Source: Oenanthe sinensis
Lineage: Eukaryota; Streptophyta; Magnoliopsida; Apiales; Apiaceae
Length of the DNA stretch: 64,000 nt
Assembly: GCA_028671895.1 (NCBI GenBank)
Contig: CM053810.1
Location: 62,497,501 to 62,561,500, forward strand
Direction: 5' to 3'
The notes beneath the pieces were generated by a model. That model saw only the letters and a program-made list of their open reading frames with translations, had not been told where the DNA came from and ran no database searches. Shown in pieces: positions 22,701-33,630 of the stretch. The first letter of the stretch is position 1; the number at the start of each line of letters is the position of its first letter. The position numbers and the translations under genes were made by a program.

Positions 22701-23593
22701 CTCAAGGTGTTGATCTTATCAATACATGCTCAAAAGTTTCTTTTGCTTGTAGGAAGCACCTGCCGTTGTTAGATCCTACTATGATAAAAGAATTGTTGGA
22801 TGCCCCGGAGTTGATGGAGGTGAGCCCAAGGAACATTACTTGTGATACAAAATTAATGAGCCAATTCTGGCACTTTGGTTTGCATACATTGTGTATTGGC
22901 TTGTAAGTTGGTGTTTTCATTTTTCTTTTTCTGAACAGAGGACGAACACGATGTTGTTTGGTTCTGGCTAGAGAAAGGCAAGCCACACGAGTGTCCAGTA
23001 TGTGCACAGTACTTTGTGGTAAGTGTTTTAGTAATCATAATATAGATTATGGTGTATATAGGATGTATGGAAAGAATACTATTTTTTTGGTAAACGAGCT
23101 GTATATTAGTGTTGATACCTTCTAAAAGGAGTGCATACATTTATACAAGTCCTAAAACTACTCTTTGTCAAAAAAGGAGATTAGCTTCTCGGTCAAACTA
23201 TACTGGGAACCAAAGTCTAGATGAAAAACTCATAGCCCAGGTTTGCCTATCCCATAGCCCAAGAACTGGATGTAACCAAAAGAAATGGGCTTCTATTAGA
23301 AACTAGATATTCAGGCCCAGCACTCACTCCGTTCAGAGGTGCAAGCTCAAACCCCATCTCGTCCAAGGCTGCAGCTTAACTTTACTGTTGGTCTAGCTGG
23401 CTAGAGTCTATTAGGAATTAAAAGAACAAGATCATTGGTCTAGCTTTTAGTAAAATTGTGTTGCTTACAAGTCAAATGAAGCTCTTTGGTTCCATTCCTG
23501 TGCATGCATCTTATGTATCTCCTTTTATTTTCACAGCTGGAAGTTGTTGGCCCAGGAGGACCCCCAGATGGTCATGGTGATGAACATCATTAA
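19751..23593 (+). CDS. COX5B: Cytochrome c oxidase subunit 5b, mitochondrial
   Basis: Six exons are joined by GT-AG introns: 19751-19904, 19988-20073, 20162-20212, 22753-22819, 22939-23018 and 23537-23593. They encode 164 residues. The N-terminus (MWRRLSTQLRPLAVSRSAPR) is an Arg/Ser-rich mitochondrial presequence. The mature part contains KKVEDIMPIATGHEREELEA, NYPEGPFGTKEAPAVVRSYY, DKRIVGCPG, DVVWFWLEKGKPHECPVC and the family C-terminus LEVVGPGGPPDGHGDEHH. The Cys of GCPG and the CPVC pair are zinc ligands of this nuclear-encoded subunit of complex IV in the inner membrane. Length and ends match the plant family. Intron 3 is 2540 bases because of inserted elements; all splice sites look normal, so the gene should be functional. 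Confidence 0.97.
21164..21482. mobile_element. Foldback MITE in COX5b intron 3
   Basis: The left arm (TTTCTTAAAAAGAGAACTGA...TATAAATATTTTTACATTC) pairs with the inverted right arm (ATCAAAAAGAGAACAGCGA...TATAAATATTTTACATCC). The whole stretch can fold on itself with several mismatches and small gaps. The superfamily is undetermined. Confidence 0.6.
21842..22253 (+). mobile_element. Solo LTR, 412 bases, in COX5b intron 3
   Basis: It starts TGATGGGG and ends GCATCA, giving inverted TGATG/CATCA termini. It is flanked by a perfect 5-base duplication CCTGC (21837-21841 and 22254-22258). A CTATATAAG TATA box lies at about 22042, in plus orientation. No internal retroelement domain is present. It is in the same orientation as COX5b, so its promoter and poly(A) signals are read in sense inside the intron. 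Confidence 0.9.
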
Positions 23594-24164
23594 TTGCAGC
23601 TTCCAGTAATTACTGCTGGAATAAAATCTGGTGAGATGAGGGTGATCAGTATATTCTGTAGCTTAAGGACTGAAAAGCTATGCAATTTGTTTTCTTTTTG
23701 ATGGGCTCTTGTTCTCATAGTTGTTTTTTGGCAGTTTGGGATATATATTTTTTTTTCTTTTGAATATGGATTTAAACCCAAGCCAGTCATCTTTTGGACC
23801 TATGGATGCTGTTATAGTTCCTTGATGCATCATGAAATAATTGATGGCGAATTAGCTGGTTTTGTTAATTGAATTTAATGTTCAGCAAAGAATGGATTTG
23901 GCCATTTCTATGTGCGATTAATCCCAATCATGTTTCATTCTGTTGAGTTGTGGTTCCTCCCTGGTTCATGTTGCTAGTACAAGTGCGAGCTCCAAAGATT
24001 GTTTATATACCCAAGTGGCTTTTCTTTTCTTAATTGATCAGAACTTGCAATGTTTCATGTGGGACATGATGCTGTGTGTGACACTATCATTAACATGAGA
24101 TATTATGTATGGTATCTAACTTTACATTTCTGTAGGAGAAATGAGCTGCCAAAAATTATTACTA
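23594..24164. other. COX5b 3' UTR and downstream DNA
   Basis: This is the 3' flank of COX5b. I see no separate gene. Confidence 0.5.
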
Positions 24165-24539
24165 CTAACTTATATCGCACTGATCGAGTTTTTTTAATAT
24201 TTTATTATTTCAATTTTAATATTTTCGTTAATAATAATTTAAATTTTATTTAATGTTGTACATATGTATTTTATATAATTTTCATATGCCTTATTTGTAT
24301 TTCAATTTTAATAAGGTAATATTTACTTGTTTTGGATATATTTTAGTTAAGAGTATTTGTATTGTAACAGGATAGTGTTTGTGTGTTTTGTTTATGAGTG
24401 TGTTTTAGTTAGAAGACTAATGTGAGATGTCTTTTAATTAAAAGATTAATGTTAAAAAAGTTAGGTTCATCAATAACTATACAACACAAATATCGATCGG
24501 ATTATCAAACTTTTAATGTTTCGGTTTTAATAATATAGA
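24165..24539 (-). mobile_element. Small non-autonomous Helitron, copy 2
   Basis: On the minus strand it starts TCTATATTATTAAAACC after an A, and runs to a degenerate end GATATAAGTTAG-T. Its body aligns with the copy at 26728-27225 (shared AATAATTTAAATTTTATTTAAT, TTTTAATAAG and TTAGAAGA segments). The end hairpin is decayed. It abuts the next repeat, sharing about five bases. Confidence 0.7.
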
Positions 24540-26386
24540 TTTTAACCCGTGTGATGCACAGATATTTTGTTTTATTAATTAAATTATTTATTTTAAAATT
24601 ATTAATATTTTTATAATTTTCAAAAGTCTTAATATATTATAATTATATTAGTTTTTAACTTATTTAAATTATATATTTTTACATCAACCGAATTAAATAT
24701 AAATAAAGAAATTATAAAATATTAAAAATAAATATGTACATCGTATAAAATATAAATTTATATTATTAATATATAAATACATAAAATTTTGTGATTCAAA
24801 ATATTATGAACATGATTTTTTAATATATCAAACATTTGTTTAATATATTTAAGATTATAAATATTAGATTAAAATATATTTTTTGATAAGATCTCTATTA
24901 TGTTTTATATAAAATTTAATAGATATTATGGTAAATGAGATATAATATATATGTATATGTTAATGATATTATAATATAATTATTCATTTGAATAAAAAAA
25001 ATTATGTTATTAGATTTTCAGTACTACAATATTAATTGTAATTTATATATAATTATATAATATATACAATTTAAACCTTGCATTGATAAATAATAGATGT
25101 TACTATATTGCTAATGAGATTTAAACTTTAAGTTAATATTAATAAATAAAACGATACATAACAATTACCGTCATAATAATTTTTACATTCTACTTTTTCA
25201 TACTAATATTTATTTTATTTAATTCTCATCCAAAGAAAAAAAAGAACGAATAACCATTCTATGGTTAAAAAGTCGGTTCGTTCTTGGGAGTCACGTATTG
25301 CGCACTTCCTGATTTTTTTATTATTTTAGAATGAAATTTAAACTTTATTAGGGTTTGAAGCATTAACAATTTATGAGGCTTAATTTTTTATTATATTTAT
25401 TCCCATTTAAAATCCGAAAAAGTGTCAATCAATCGATTGAGCCGGAATTGACGGAAACCTACATTTGTCAATTGATCTTATTTGACCAAATATATTACTC
25501 CATATTACAGTAATACTTATCTGTGTTATGATAATTGAACATGTGTAATAAAATTCATTTAGAAATATATATGATTTTTAATTATAAAAATAGTTAACAG
25601 TGGTCCTCAGTTATTACAAATTATTTTAATATAATTTTCTCATATAAAAATTGATTAAATTTAAAATATGTATTAATATTTATTAATTTATATTAATTTA
25701 TTTTATTTATTTTATTTATCAAATAGCATGATTCAAAGTATGTGATAACGTATTTTTGATATAATATTATATATAATATACTAACAAAATAGAATGTGTA
25801 TTTAATATATTAGGCTAATGTTGAACTCTTAAAAGAGAATTCAAATAATTAATTTTTTTTTAAAAAAAACTAATTTCTTCAATTCGATACAAACCAATGA
25901 ATTAACAATGTTTTCGAGTTCTCAAATAAAATAATTTCTCCAATAAGTGTAACTGACTATTCATATAAAGTTACTTTAGTATCTTATATAATATATTAAA
26001 TATTTTTATAAAATAGATTTTAATAAGAAAAACTTTAATCATCTCTCATAAGGAAAATTCACGGTCTTCCTCCATCTCTCTGTGTGTAAAACCCTAATAT
26101 TATTACTAATGTAATATAATAATAATGCATAATAATGTCTGATATATGATATGTTTCTATATAAATTTAATATAAAAAGTATTTTAATGTTTTAAATCAA
26201 TTATAAAAAGGTTTCATAAATGGAATAGAATTTTCCAATAAAAATTTATAACTGTCTTTTCTCTCTATATTATGGTCTATTTCAATTGAATTTTGGATGT
26301 TGGACCACCTCAGAATTAAAGATAATTTTATAAGTTTCGCGTGGGCTGTAAAATCGTCTAATTCTGACTTCTAAAACTCAAAACAT
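24535..26386 (-). mobile_element. Helitron-like repeat family Y, long copy
   Basis: It is homologous to 37425-38552 at both ends. The shared left end reads TTTTAACCCGTGTGATGCAC, which on the minus strand is a degenerate Helitron 3' hairpin just before the terminus. The shared right end reads up to GAAACTCAAAA-like sequence. This copy has about 700 extra bases (about 24905-25612) absent from the other. I found no coding domain. The 5' terminus is not a clear TC, so the Helitron assignment rests on the 3' end only. Confidence 0.6.
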
Positions 26387-26727
26387 GTCTCAAAAAATAT
26401 CTGTCGTGTATGTAGCAGAATAATTACGAATTTTCTTTCTAATTTAACTCCAAAATAGCTATTTAAATTCAAATTTATGTATTACTAAGATATCTAATAA
26501 AGTTTGAGTTATATTCTAAATCGAGATAAGAAAAATTATAATTTTTTTTTAGGAAAGAAGAAAAATTATAACTATATTTTTTTAGAAAGAAAAATTATAG
26601 TTGTTAGGAATTTTAATAATAATTATAACTTATAAATAATTAGTATATAATATTACGTAGTTGTTAAGAATCGATTCTCTGACTTTTGGTAGTATTCAGA
26701 TAAGATCCTTATTGCTCTTATTATATA
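26387..26727. other. AT-rich spacer between Helitrons
   Basis: I see no gene. It includes short repeats of GAAAGAAAAATTATA. Confidence 0.4.
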
Positions 26728-27225
26728 CTAGCTTATATCCCGTGCGCTGCACGGATGAATTTTTTAATAATTTTATTTTAATATTTTTTAATGATTTGAA
26801 TTTATTTGTATTTGTATGATAATAATTTAAATTTTATTTAATATTATATGTATATGTTTTTATATAATTTATTTGTATTTATATTTTAATAAGATAATTT
26901 TTGTTTGTTTTGTATAGAGATGTATTTTACTTAGGAAATTAATGTGAGATATTTTAGTTAGAAGATTAATATGAGATTGTATTTTAGTAGTAATGTTTAT
27001 ATTCTTTAGAATTATAATGTTTATGAGTTGTTTGTATAAAAGGAGGTTTATTGGTGTTAGAATTGTATGTATGATTATATTCTTTTAAAATTATATTTTA
27101 TTAAAATTCAACGGTTAAGATGATTTCTATGGTTCACTTAAAATTGGACGGTCAAGATCTTTTCTATGGTTCACCTAGTACCATACCGACCAAAACTTTT
27201 AATCTTTCGTCTTTAATAGTATAGA
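26728..27225 (-). mobile_element. Small non-autonomous Helitron, copy 3 (best preserved)
   Basis: The minus strand reads A|TCTATACTATTAAAG at the 5' end (27225) and finishes with the palindrome CCGTGCAGCGCACGG, then GATATAAG and CTAG|T at the 3' end (26731-26728). These are canonical Helitron termini: TC start, hairpin about 10 bases from CTAG, insertion between A and T, and no target duplication. It is 498 bases with no coding capacity. Confidence 0.88.
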
Positions 27226-27309
27226 TAGATAGATATATAGGATATAATAGTGTAGTATAGATATACTCAATTTATTATTACATTTATTACCCTAACTAAA
27301 TTTTAGATA
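27226..27309. other. Spacer between two Helitrons
   Basis: AT-rich bases with GATA repeats separate Helitron copy 3 from the proposed start of the chimeric Helitron. Confidence 0.4.
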
Positions 27310-27825
27310 TCTATATATTCTTAATAGGTGCTATTTTTTTCCCTTAGATTTACTATTGTATCCTTTTAAATTTTTAAAATTTACTGTATATTCTTGGGTA
27401 TCTTAGTAATTTACTCAAATTGGGTAGTCAAGGATTGCTGCGAAATTCCTGTTTTGCCCCTATTTTAAGGATATTTTGATAAATTTCCATACCTAAATGG
27501 GTTAGTGGGTGATCCAGTTTTGACCCAGCTTCCTTATTGATGCTATTTTACACTATAATTCGGGTAAATGGTCACCCACCCGGATCCTATTTCCTAAACT
27601 AGCCTACAGCCTATTCTAATACCCAGAAGCTTACTACACAAGCTGCTTATACAAATTTGAATTTCACGTGATCCACATATTATGCCTCCAATCACGTTTT
27701 AGTTATTGAGCTGTGATCAATTGTATTGTTATTGTTTGTTTTCGAAATTCAAATTAACAGAGGATTTTCATCGAGCAGCTTCAATGACACAGACCATATT
27801 CGAACAACAATATCAATAATCGTAG

Positions 27826-28190
27826 ATGGATTCTAGCTCCGGGAGTGATGATTCAACAGGTAAGATATGTAGTTTTACTAGGCTTATTTGGTATTGTATG
27901 TTGTTGTTTTTAAATCCTATTTTTTCAGGTCAGAAACGAAGGCCCATGGCTACCCTGTCATCTCCTTCGAAGCCTAAGCCTGGTATTGTCTGCTATTATA
28001 ATCATGTATATATGTATGTGTATTATTGAAGTCTGTTAATGTCATGCAATTGACGTTTTTGTTGCAGTATCCAGACGTCGTATCAATCCTGTTGAAACTA
28101 GCTCTCAATCGATCCGGATCAATTCAGAGAATCGCAAACCTAATATCCAAGTATCAACATCGTCTTTGTTTTACTCTACAAGTCACGGAG
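27826..28190 (+). pseudogene. Ser-rich N-terminal coding exons, unknown family
   Basis: Three short exons with clean GT-AG borders, 27826-27859, 27929-27982 and 28068-28190, read MDSSSGSDDSTG, then QKRRPMATLSSPSKPKP, then a Ser/Arg-rich stretch with RRRINPVETSSQSIRIN. The result is basic, low-complexity and likely disordered. It lies where the first exon of a Helitron-encoded protein would sit, and its piecewise duplication just downstream supports an element origin. I do not recognise the family, and no continuation of the frame was found after 28190. Confidence 0.5.
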
Positions 28191-28504
28191 GTATTATTTT
28201 GATCAATAGCTTTTATGCGCTGTCATGTTAGTCTTAATTGGTACGCCAAATGTGTTGCTGCTACGTTGTGAAACATTGGCTCATCTTATTGTCATTACTT
28301 ATTGTTAAGATTTTATTCTCTGACAGTTCTCAATAAGACTGTAAGAGGCTATTACAATTACTATGTAATAGTAATTGTTCTATGATCAGTGAATTTCGAA
28401 AATTCATATGCTCAGAATTTTAATTTTGATTAGCCAGAGGATATTCCATGAAAGAGCTTGAATTAGCAAAACCCATAATCGTATATGTATTATACTCCGG
28501 AAAA

Positions 28505-28650
28505 GATGATTCACAGGTAAGTCAAGTTGTTTTACTCCTGCTTTGTTAGAATTAAACGTGTTTCATCGACAAGACATATGCTCCTTTTTTTTGCAGGACA
28601 GAAACGGAGGCCCATGGCTATCCTGTCATCTCCTTCGAAGTCTAAGCCTG
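28505..28650 (+). pseudogene. Partial tandem copy of the Ser-rich exons
   Basis: GATGATTCACAG followed by a GT donor repeats the end of exon 1. 28597-28650 repeats exon 2 (CAGAAACGGAGGCCCATGGC) with a few substitutions and the same splice borders. The upstream half of exon 1 is missing. This records an internal duplication of about 670 bases in the element. Confidence 0.65.
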
Positions 28651-29044
28651 GTATTTTATAATACCATAATGTTTCAGATATATATACAATTTGTAAATTT
28701 TAATTATGCATATTATGTGTTTGATAAAATACTAAAATCAGTTAAATCAGTTTGGTGTCACAAAATAATTATGTATGATGAAAGAAAATTAAATTAATTG
28801 CTACATTCGTTTTTGGAAAAAAAGGTTTACATGCTCCTCTTATTTACCCAATGTCTTGCATTTTAATGAGTTTAATGAGGCTATTCCAAAACAAGTAACT
28901 GAGTTTTCTGATTTGTATCTTAATGTTAATAATCATTGTGGGGAGATTCTCCTGAGTTTGGAAACATGTCCAATATTAAATGTACGGTCATGTGTATTTA
29001 TTTGTGTTGCAAGAATTTTACATGGATATAGGCCTTAGAAATTC
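28651..29044. other. Unassigned segment inside the Helitron
   Basis: A 60-codon frame at 28856 is AT-rich and matches nothing I recognise. It could be decayed element or captured DNA. Confidence 0.3.
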
Positions 29045-29327
29045 TGGATTTGATATCTGACCAGCAACTCTTAGCATATTAGATACTATAGGTGTCATTT
29101 TTTGGGTTCCTATGTATGATCAGAAAATAGTTCCAGTTGCAAGAAAGTGGACAGGCCACTTAAATGGCATAACTCAACAGCAAAGAATGGGCACATGATT
29201 GGTTATATTAATATTTGCTATGGTAGCTGCAGGGGTTTTAGAGATTGTTCGGCTTGATATCGTCAAGAGGCACAATTACTATGACCTGAAACACAAGCCT
29301 AAGACAATCTTTTGGCAAGTTCCACAG
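29045..29327 (+). pseudogene. NPF (NRT1/PTR) transporter fragment
   Basis: The translation, with stops after DI near 29056 and after RMGT near 29199, reads PATLSILDTIGVIFWVPMYD, then VPVARKWTG, QQQRMG and AMVAAGVLEIVRL, ending IFWQVPQ. This is the transmembrane region around helices 8-10 of plant NRT1/PTR peptide and nitrate transporters, the NPF8-like type being closest by eye. Only about 95 of roughly 580 residues are present, so it is a non-functional captured piece. It has the same strand as the Helitron. Confidence 0.85.
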
Positions 29328-29465
29328 TTAATAGGCCATCCTTGCCAGGCCAAACTGATACAAACGTTCTTCAAATTTTAAAATCTTATGTTTTTCTGAT
29401 GTGTTGTCTATCCTAAAATTATTGATTTTGTATTTTATATCTTCACTGATACGACTTTCTTTCAG

Positions 29466-29750
29466 GTTCTAAAAGTAATCGAGATTGCTGAGGGATCTTG
29501 CACAACGCCATCGGTGGTAACCTTTAACACAATTTTTGGGACCAAGCGTTTGATGGGCAGGCTTTTTGATGTTCAACAAACACAGAAAGAAATGAAGATG
29601 TTTCCATATAGGATTGGTAGGGCTCCCAATGGAGATGCCTGGGTTGAGGCCAATGGTCAACAGTATTCACAAAGCCAGATTGGTGCTTTTGTGCTGACCA
29701 AGATGAAGGAAATTGCAGATGCTTATCTTGGAAAGACCGTGAATACGTAT
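29466..29750 (+). pseudogene. Mitochondrial HSP70 fragment
   Basis: It starts right after an acceptor TTTCAG and reads VLKVIEIAEGSCTTPSVVTF, then TIFGTKRLMGRLFD, TQKEMKMFPYRI, APNGDAWVEANGQQYSQSQI and GAFVLTKMKEIADAYLG. This is the start of the ATPase domain of the mitochondrial DnaK/HSP70 type (NGDAWVEANGQQYSPSQIGA is typical). About 20 residues between VVTF and TIFGT are deleted relative to the family. The frame is open, but nothing of the rest of the roughly 680-residue chaperone follows. Confidence 0.87.
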
Positions 29751-30096
29751 ATAACTCTCACTCTAACTACATATTCAAAATCCAACTTTTATGCCATGAC
29801 TTATGTTTATTGTTTGCAGTTATGATCCATACGTACATATTTTGATTTCTTCAAATTTAAAATTGTCACAGCTCATCTTGCTTGCCATTTTAAAATTTCT
29901 ACGATATATACTTTCAGCTGTCTTGATACACGATTGATATTTGAATGCTAACGATTTCATTTTTTTTTGAATTCAAATTCATGTCTCAGAGTCTTCATAT
30001 CTTTTGATTTTGATTTTATCTTCTTCCTCCTCCTCTGCCAACACAGTTCCCAAGATAAACCAAAAATGATAAAGGACAGACAAGGAGAGTGTGTCA

Positions 30097-30214
30097 GGTA
30101 ATAATAATCAAATTGCGTCACTAGCAAGAGCTAATTACTTGCCTTATGGTATCGATTTTCCTGGCGGACCAAGTGGATGATTTTCGAATGCTAAAACTAC
30201 AGTTCACATTATTG
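30097..30214 (+). pseudogene. GDSL esterase/lipase exon-1 fragment
   Basis: The reading GNNNQIASLARANYLPYGID, FPGGPSG-stop-FSNAKTTVHII corresponds to the region just after the catalytic GDS block of plant GDSL lipases (DNGNNN...NYLPYGIDFPGGPTGRFSNG). It ends at a GT donor where such genes have their first intron. An in-frame TGA replaces the usual arginine. The upstream GDS motif is not visible. Confidence 0.82.
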
Positions 30215-30547
30215 GTAAGTAGCTAAGTATCCTTCTCGAAGAGTGTAATATGTCGAAGTTGTCATTTTAATCGATCATTTATAAATTGTATGGATCTGTT
30301 TTCAAGAATTTAGCTTGATAGGACATATGCAGAAACCATTGTATAATCATGCTACATGCATTATGCATAATTAATTGGAGGCACCCTTCCCTATTATAAC
30401 CATTGACTAGATAATAGTACTACATCACTGAATATCCAGACTGTTGAGTGTTGGCTGTATATTTGGTACATCATTTTTTTTAAAAATTCAGAGTTTGACA
30501 GTTCCTCTTTAATTCTATTCTTATTGCATATAAGAATGTTAGATTTT

Positions 30548-30641
30548 CCATTTGGAGATACCTTGGTTGTTCTAGCTTATATTCCCAGAGAAGATGGTGA
30601 GAAGGAAATTAGCAACACTGCAGCAGCATTCCATCACGCCA
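30548..30641 (+). other. Possible captured exon, unassigned
   Basis: An open stretch ends at a GT donor (CACGCCAG|GTATTA). It can be read as FGDTLVVLAYIPREDG in one frame or MVRRKLATLQQHSITPG in another. I do not recognise either. It may be a further captured piece. Confidence 0.3.
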
Positions 30642-30713
30642 GGTATTAATTTCTTGCTTCTCATAGTTACGAACTTATGTAATGACTTGCATAATTCCTG
30701 CTTCACATTAAAA

Positions 30714-31635
30714 GCCTTCTCACCGATATCAAAGATTTTGAGGTGAAGACACTTGAAGAGCAAGGATTTGTTTACAAGGAACAAACAATGGAAGCAGCTG
30801 AAACACCTGCATCTCTGAAGGAAGAATTTGCTCAGATTGCATTAAAACAGATAAATTCAGAAAGCACCAACGAAGAACTCAAGAAAAGGGTCTCGCACGC
30901 CAAAGATCAAGCCACACCGTATTTCTCAGGGATTAATATGTTAGTTGATACAAATACACAGCTGAAGAATAAGATTAATGAACTGAAAGAGCTACTAAAT
31001 TCTTAGTATGCTGAAAAGGAAGAAACATCTCAAAAACTGTTTCCACACTTGAGCACTATCATGAAACTAGCTGAGGTGATTTTTAATCTTACTCAGGAGC
31101 TGTCTGAACATGAATCTAAACTGAATGAGATACAAACAAAACTTTTCTGCAATATTATCTGATAGAGATGAAGCAACTAAGCAGCTCTACACTTAACTAA
31201 AAGTAGTAGAAGATTTGAAACTGCAGCTTGATTCTGACAGTCAGCGGTTACAGTCTCAGGTTTCTACTAAATAAAAATATATTGCATACTAAGAAGAACA
31301 TTTTTATAGTTTCAGTTCAGTGCGCGTGTGCACAAATGTGATATTGTAATTTATTTATATGTTTATCCTGATATGCTTGCAAACGCCTACAGATATCTTC
31401 AGTAATTGAGGAGAACAACATGCTCACTGAAACACATCAAAATGCTAAAGAGGACCGGCAGACTACAGTAATCCAACTTGAAGGACATATAAAACAGCAC
31501 CAATCAAATGAACATGCTTTGACAACTGAGATTGAAAACATAAATGCCGAAATTGATGGAAAATCTTCATTGAGTGATCGTCTAAAAGAGCGCGAAGAAC
31601 AATTAGCAATGGCTGAGGCTCAAGTCAAAGAAGAG
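30714..31635 (+). pseudogene. Coiled-coil protein fragment with a retained intron
   Basis: 30714-31260 and 31393-31635 are separated by a GT-AG intron (31261-31392). They encode highly charged heptad-like sequence such as ELKKRVSHAKDQATPYFS, NTQLKNKINELKELL, LTQELSEHESKLNEIQTK, QLEGHIKQHQSNEHALTTEI and SDRLKEREEQLAMAEAQ. There are stops at 31004 and 31195 and at least one frame change near 31080-31140. It resembles the long coiled-coil of plant myosin-like or COP1-interactive (CIP1-type) proteins, but coiled coils are easily misassigned. Retention of an intron shows capture of genomic DNA. Confidence 0.65.
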
Positions 31636-31824
31636 GTAATATATATTACCATATACGAATTAATCAATCTAGAAATGATGTACAACTGACTGATATTTTA
31701 AATGAAATGAGTTCTAACTTTTAAGACCACAATCAGTTAAATACTAACAATACACTCGAAGAAATTAACCAAGGCTGGTATTTTAAAATCTTAAATTTAT
31801 ATTAATTTCAACTTTCAAGTTGGA

Positions 31825-32027
31825 ATGCTTTCAACTCTACAGAAACTCTATGGGTTAGGAGTAAGAAGGATTGGTGTCACAACCCTTCCTCCAACTATGG
31901 GATTAGTCAGCAGTTAATACTGAAGAATATGGGAGACGATGTGGCAGCTGATCTTATTTTAAACTCGCTATTTTACATCTCCATCGGAAGTAATGAATAT
32001 ATACACTACTACTTTCGTAATGTATCC
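31825..32027 (+). pseudogene. GDSL lipase fragments, later exons, reordered
   Basis: 31825-31902 reads STLQKLYGLGVRRIGVTTLP, matching the block near the C-terminal third of GDSL lipases. 31905-32027 then reads QQLILKNMGDDVAADLILN, LFYISIGSNEYIHYYFRNVS, which is the conserved SIGSND block that normally precedes it. The two blocks are therefore in reversed order compared with a real gene, pointing to rearrangement or two captures. There is no catalytic Asp-His block. Confidence 0.8.
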
Positions 32028-32394
32028 ATAACCAGTTCTTAGTATGAATGTGTAAGCAGGAAATTGAGGTGATGACCTGCTGTTCACTTTGTAGAGATAC
32101 TCATTTATGAAGGATCCATATCAGAGTTGTTTAAAGTTCATACCTCCCAACCATGTTAATTTTTTAAACTTTTCTACTACCATATATCTTATAGCTCAGT
32201 TTTAATTTCATCTCTTTGGGATTTCAATAGCTATGCATGATTTCCTTTTCTTCTGCATGTGTTTGAATATTGTAGCACTTAAATTGCTTCAATCAGAATA
32301 ACTTGCTTCCTCGATATTTGATTTTTATTTGTCTTTAAAAAAAAGATCTACTTTTTATATCAGCACTTAACATGCGACTTTAATTTATGTCCAG

Positions 32395-32468
32395 GTTGTT
32401 GACACACATAACTATATGTCGCCTGAGCTCCTTGCGGATATTCCTTACGGATACAAATCTGATATAAG
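32395..32468 (+). pseudogene. NEK-type protein kinase exon fragment
   Basis: A single exon with acceptor CCAG before it and donor GT after it encodes VVDTHNYMSPELLADIPYGY, KSDI. This is the activation-segment P+1 and APE region (family: VGTPNYMCPELLADIPYGYKSDIWSLG). Both splice borders are preserved. The GTP motif has changed to DTH and Cys to Ser. The rest of the kinase domain is absent. Confidence 0.83.
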
Positions 32469-32631
32469 GTAACTTGGTAGGAAATACAAACCTTATTTTT
32501 TTGCACCATGACTGTTGAATATATCCTCAAGGTAAGAATAAAAAATATATCATACAATTCATATATGAATCGTAATATATTGGAAGAATGAAATTCTTAT
32601 TCTCTAGCTGTCATTCTTTCATTTTTTAGAT

Positions 32632-33055
32632 AGATGATGATCTTCAATCTCCGTGGGACTTCGAAAAAGGTCAACTTAGGGTTTGGGACGAAGACAATGG
32701 CCTTTTTTCAAGAAGTTGAGGCAATCAAGAAAGCAATTAAAGGGATTAATAATCTGTTTCTTGGTCTCAAAACCTCAACCAAGAGGCTATATCAACTCAC
32801 AACACTAAGATTCTTCGTGGAATTAGGGATCGTATGGACTCTAATATACCATTGGTTCTTCAGGTAGCCATAATCGTAAATCTCAGGCTTGAATCACTTG
32901 ACAAATCCAATTATGTGAATCATAAAATCTCAGTAGCCTTTAGAAGGCAGTGCAATTGATAGAACCAGGTGTGTGGTCACAAATGGGCTGCGATCAAGTT
33001 GAGGGAGATAATGAATGATTTTCAAGCATTGAGGAAGATAATTATGTTGTTTTAT
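32632..33055 (+). pseudogene. Plasma-membrane syntaxin (SYP12/13-like) fragment
   Basis: With several frame changes the translation gives VEAIKKAIKGINNLFLGLKT, HNTKILRGIRDRMDSNIPLV, LRLESLDKSNYVN, VVTNGLRS and EIMNDFQALRK. This is the order found in the Habc N-terminal domain of plant Qa-SNAREs of the SYP1 group (FFxxVExIKxxIxxIxxLxxxLQ...IPLVLRKAKxIKxRLExLDxSN...TNGLRxKLREIMxDFQxLR). The SNARE motif and membrane anchor are missing. It contains many small indels and at least three stops. Confidence 0.82.
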
Positions 33056-33401
33056 GTTGAATATCTGATAATGAATGCAACTGGAGAGGCTCTGTCCAAT
33101 GAAGTTATCTGATAATTAATTCTTTTCATTTCTTATTATATCTCACCTGATTGTGTCACTATTTTATATTTTAAGACTTAGCTATGAAGATCTCAGATTA
33201 CTCATTCTTCTTCATAATTGTCTCTGTATATTTTTTTTACAGTATTATATACTATTGTTTCTCCGTATACTTGATAAGCAGAGTTGCAGATATATGATGA
33301 CTAAAATATTAAAAACTGAACAATATCAACGATAAATGAGCTCCGAAAAAGACATAGATCTTTTTAATAGGTCAAAACTTCTTGACTCATGAGCTGATTA
33401 T
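33056..33401. other. Unassigned Helitron interior
   Basis: I recognise no coding similarity. The AT-rich frame at 33153 is random-looking. Confidence 0.3.
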
Positions 33402-33630
33402 GTGGCCGTTTGAGGTTTCTTAAACTTAAAATAAGTTACTTATTTTATTTTTATTTTTTACATATTTTCATATTTTTTTAAATATAAATATTTATTTTTG
33501 AATTTTAAAACAAAATATCATCTTAAAACTAAAAAATAAGTTACTTATTTTCAGAAAAAGTATATACATACCTACTTTTTTTCAGAAATAAAGGCTTATT
33601 TCCGGAAAATAAGTGCGGCCAAACAGCCCC
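33402..33630. mobile_element. MITE inserted into the chimeric Helitron
   Basis: The termini are GTGGCCGTTTG and, inverted, GGGGCTGTTTG. The interior contains AAAATAAGTTACTTATTTT twice in inverted context. No clear target duplication is visible. It presumably jumped in after the Helitron was assembled. Confidence 0.55.
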
